Positions 8,189 through 10,585 of a stretch of DNA of 10,585 bases are shown piece after piece (the first letter of the stretch is position 1; every line of letters begins with the position of its first letter). The notes under the pieces were generated by a model, which worked only from the letters and a program-made list of their open reading frames with translations, searched no databases and was not told the origin of the DNA. The DNA comes from Mycoemilia scoparia (lineage: Eukaryota > Kickxellomycota > Kickxellomycetes > Kickxellales > Kickxellaceae): assembly GCA_027575805.1 (NCBI GenBank), contig JANBPU010000453.1, positions 1-10,585 on the forward strand, given 5' to 3'. Position numbers and translations under genes: made by a program.

Positions 8189-9438
8189 TCAATAAAACTG
8201 GGCTCATGAAAATATCACATATCTATAGAGCCAATTTAGTGTTTGACTTTAGTGTAACGCATGTATCATGCCATATTCGCGATTTAGCTATGCCACCAAT
8301 TAGTCTACTATAAAATGTAAATATTGTCGATGCCACTTTAGAATAGTGTGAATCCAAAACTGACAAAAGCCATAATTTTATATTGAGAAAGATTGGTGCC
8401 ACCATACGTCGAATACGGTAGTAATAGAATACTTAATAAAAATTTACTTTTATTTCAATACAGTCTATATATTCACGCTGGCTTGTACCTGTATATACCA
8501 TATACAGTATAGCAATAGAGTCGAGGTAAAAGCTCTAAAAACAGTAAAATACAAGTTTGCATCATCATGGCTTAGACAGAGCAATTGAAGAATAATAGAT
8601 GCTAGTTATACCTTTTTAAATCATTGCATTATAAAATATCGAGGTAAATTAAAATAGTATGCCAACAAGAAGGATTAGCATAGCAGAATTCAAACCATTC
8701 ATAAATACAACCCTGTAAATATATCTTTGCAAAGTATTTGCCGCAAATAGTAATTTATTTTCATTTACTGCTTTTTACTAGAATATTCAGTATAGAACAG
8801 CATCCATGCCTTTATATGCGGTTTTTAGAGTTGTAAATGCATGTGGTGGCATTTGATTAGTATCAAAAGCAGCATTGTAACACCTTTAGGTAGTTGCGTG
8901 ATACTAGACATACCCACAAGAAAAGGCTTACAAGTCCCACCAGCAGTACTCTTTGCAACCAATTGAGTTAAAATAAAAGAAAAAATACTATACACTGACA
9001 TATATAAATAGCGGTAAAACCTTTAACCAATTTCAGATATTGCAAGTGGTTCGTTGTGCAAAGCCACATTGCCAAACTCAAGTTGGATATAAAGTTCATC
9101 AGTTAAGTAAGCTAACTAAATCATACTAGTGAGAAAGGTTGACAGTTGAAGTAACAGTGTCCCTTGCATAACAAATTCAGCTGATTTTATTAGAAAAAGC
9201 AAGGTTTAACGGATTGGGTATACTTTGGATAGATTTAGGTACCAAAAATATTCGTGTTAATTTTTCATTTGAATGTTTCAAATCAATAAGGTTTTGATTA
9301 AAACATATTTTTTAGTTAACATAAAGCAATAGCATGGCTAGAAATTGCTAGGGATCCCAATAGGTGGTTTATTATTTACACTTTTGCTGTGGATAAAAAT
9401 TGATGACTTCTATTTTTTAATGATGTTTTTACAGATAT
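8189..9438. other. AT-rich intergenic stretch, no gene seen
   Basis: About 1.25 kb with stops in all frames and no frame that looks coding. I looked for tRNA-like TTCGA boxes and cloverleaf arms and saw none. Small local structures include a hairpin at 8489-8507 (CTGTATAT, 3-nt loop, ATATACAG) and a consensus TATA run TATATAAATA at 9001-9010 with no open frame behind it. The 60-codon minus-strand frame at 8223-8405 has no coding character. Confidence 0.5.
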
Positions 9439-9473
9439 ATTAATGTGTTTTAAAGCAATAACCTTGAAATTTT
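9439..9473 (+). repeat. left terminal inverted repeat
   Basis: It begins ATTAATGTGTTTTAAAGCAA and ends ACCTTGAAATTTT. It pairs with 10154-10188 with mismatches only at repeat positions 22 and 32. The similarity fades immediately inside, which sets the repeat length. Confidence 0.75.
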
Positions 9474-9534
9474 GGAAATGAGTAAAACAACATGGGAATA
9501 ATACGTGAATATTTTTTCAACAAAGTATAATGAA

Positions 9535-9550
9535 AATTGGCATGCCAATT
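9535..9550. repeat. 16-bp perfect palindrome
   Basis: AATTGGCATGCCAATT is fully self-complementary and lies 62 bp inside the left terminal repeat of the 750-bp element. A dimeric DNA-binding protein site is possible; nothing else supports a function. Confidence 0.5.
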
Positions 9551-10153
9551 ACTATTTTTAATATTAATATATTAAATTGATGAACAAAGACATTGATATA
9601 TAGAGTTTTATACCAAAAGAAGTATTAAAAAATAAAATTTAATGGCGAGTACTATCTCCATAGACTTTGCATACCTTATATAGGCATCTTGGTATATTTT
9701 CTATCAGTCTATGGTAAAGAAGCGGGAAAATTGTATATTACTCTTTTTCAATTACATTCTATAATTGATCTTTGCTAGTGAAATATGTAGATTTGGCAAG
9801 ATTTCACTTGTGATCGAATCTATGGTAGGTAGAAATGGGCCCTCGTCAGATTTTGGCCCAATTGTGAGCTATTCAATATGCAAACTCCCAGGGACCAATT
9901 TTGCCCGAAGCCTTGTGAACGTTCACCATTTATTTGTCTTTAAATGCTTTAGCTATAATATCTATACTCTGGAGCCAATATTAGTTTTAGAATCGCCTTT
10001 TAGTACAACAGCTAAAAGTTAAATATTTTTGATTATTTATACTTGTTGTAATTTTATGCTTATTATTAAAAATAGCAATTAGTATACCCATTTGTAATAT
10101 TTTAAGCTGAATAATTTTATATCTAGTGTTTCTATCTTACTCTATACAACATT

Positions 10154-10188
10154 AAATTTTCAAGGTCATTGCTTTAAAACACATTAAT
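10154..10188 (-). repeat. right terminal inverted repeat
   Basis: Read on the minus strand it begins ATTAATGTGTTTTAAAGCAA, identical to the left repeat for the first 21 bases. It closes the 750-bp element. Confidence 0.75.
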
Positions 10189-10585
10189 TTATTTGGCAAG
10201 CTCTCTATCAAAAGGCAACAGATTTGTGCCCCATACATTCACCGCAAATTAGCCCATAGTCCATACACTTTGGCTGGGGCCTGACAGATTATTGGCTATT
10301 ATCCAGGGTATTCTTCTGGCACACCTTCAAAGGTGATTCTGGCATTTATCAAACTATGTTTAAAAAGTAGAGTTATTATCAATTTTTATGTATAATGTTA
10401 ACAAGTTATGGGTTTGGGGTGCAAATAACAATTACTGTCCCATAGTACGACATATGGATCATAATACTTTTCTTCCCTTTAGTTCCCACTCTATATAGTA
10501 GAATTTCAGGAAATACCAAATACAGACTACAAACATACCTTATTCAAACATTGTTTTAAGGGAGTCAGATAGTAAAATAATTTCA
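10189..10585. other. intergenic stretch to window edge, no gene seen
   Basis: A somewhat more GC-rich patch at about 10220-10350 stands out from the AT-rich surroundings, but every frame is broken within about 30 codons. It may be a decayed repeat. The rest, to the right edge, shows nothing I can support. Confidence 0.4.

Larger units (their letters stand above)
9439..10188. mobile_element. 750-bp non-autonomous DNA transposon candidate
   Basis: The two ends are 35-bp terminal inverted repeats (9439-9473 and 10154-10188) that match at 33 of 35 positions, far beyond chance in 10 kb. The interior is AT-rich (16-bp palindrome at 9535-9550, a 9-bp inverted pair at 9658-9666 / 9706-9714) with a more GC-rich patch at 9837-9930. 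No transposase motif is visible; the only frame of size is an 85-codon one at 9765-10022 that I cannot relate to any protein. TTAA lies at both ends just inside the terminal AT, so either TTAA or TA could be the target duplication. No longer duplication is seen. It is best read as a deletion derivative or solo non-autonomous element. Confidence 0.65.

Noticed and set aside
8223..8405. 60-codon minus-strand open frame
   Set aside because: It has low-complexity AT-rich composition, no conserved look, and would sit directly upstream of the secreted gene's promoter.
9001..9430. Possible gene behind the TATA-like run at 9001-9010
   Set aside because: There is no open frame beyond a few codons on the plus strand and no credible splice model; the run is probably incidental.
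9765..10022. 85-codon plus-strand open frame inside the 750-bp element
   Set aside because: There is no recognisable motif, ordinary AT-rich composition in its second half and no supporting context. It could be a relic, but I cannot support it as a gene.
10208..10270. Minus-strand reading CGECMGHKS, reminiscent of a retroelement Gag zinc knuckle
   Set aside because: The spacing does not fit CX2CX4HX4C, the last cysteine is missing, and stops and frame changes surround it. It is too weak to call a retrotransposon remnant.

Overview
The window is eukaryotic nuclear DNA, most likely from a fungus. It shows a spliceosomal intron (GTAAGT...TTTTTTTAG), AATAAA-type 3' ends, AT-rich spacers around more GC-balanced coding sequence, and an RRP5-family ribosome-assembly gene. 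The single short intron sits near the 5' end, so the genome is probably intron-poor. An early-diverging (zoopagomycete- or mucoromycete-like) fungus is my best guess, but the sequence does not settle the lineage.

Layout. Positions 1-147 hold a coding-like edge fragment whose strand is ambiguous. Positions 247-371 hold a 125-bp MITE-like element with 27-bp terminal inverted repeats. The promoter at 372-639 carries an exact match to the yeast ribosome-biogenesis element RRPE and a TATA-like run. Positions 640-6968 are the two-exon RRP5 gene (2076 residues): an N-terminal conserved tail, about 15 S1-like RNA-binding repeats, two acidic/lysine-rich linkers and a C-terminal HAT/TPR helical domain. 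A second, decayed copy of the same MITE lies at 7183-7294, so the two copies bracket RRP5 in the same orientation.

Convergent to RRP5, on the minus strand at 7495-8061, is a small secreted protein gene. Its product has a signal peptide, an acidic middle and a cysteine-free, strongly cationic, amphipathic C-terminus with a Lys-Arg (Kex2-type) site between modules. This is the layout of a precursor for a membrane-active peptide, and it is the most interesting item here.

From about 8190 to the end no convincing gene is visible. The stretch contains a 750-bp element (9439-10188) bounded by 35-bp terminal inverted repeats with 33 matches and no recognisable transposase, which I take to be a non-autonomous DNA transposon. 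The two genes have unrelated roles (nucleolar ribosome assembly and secretion) and share only a convergent 3' intergenic space.
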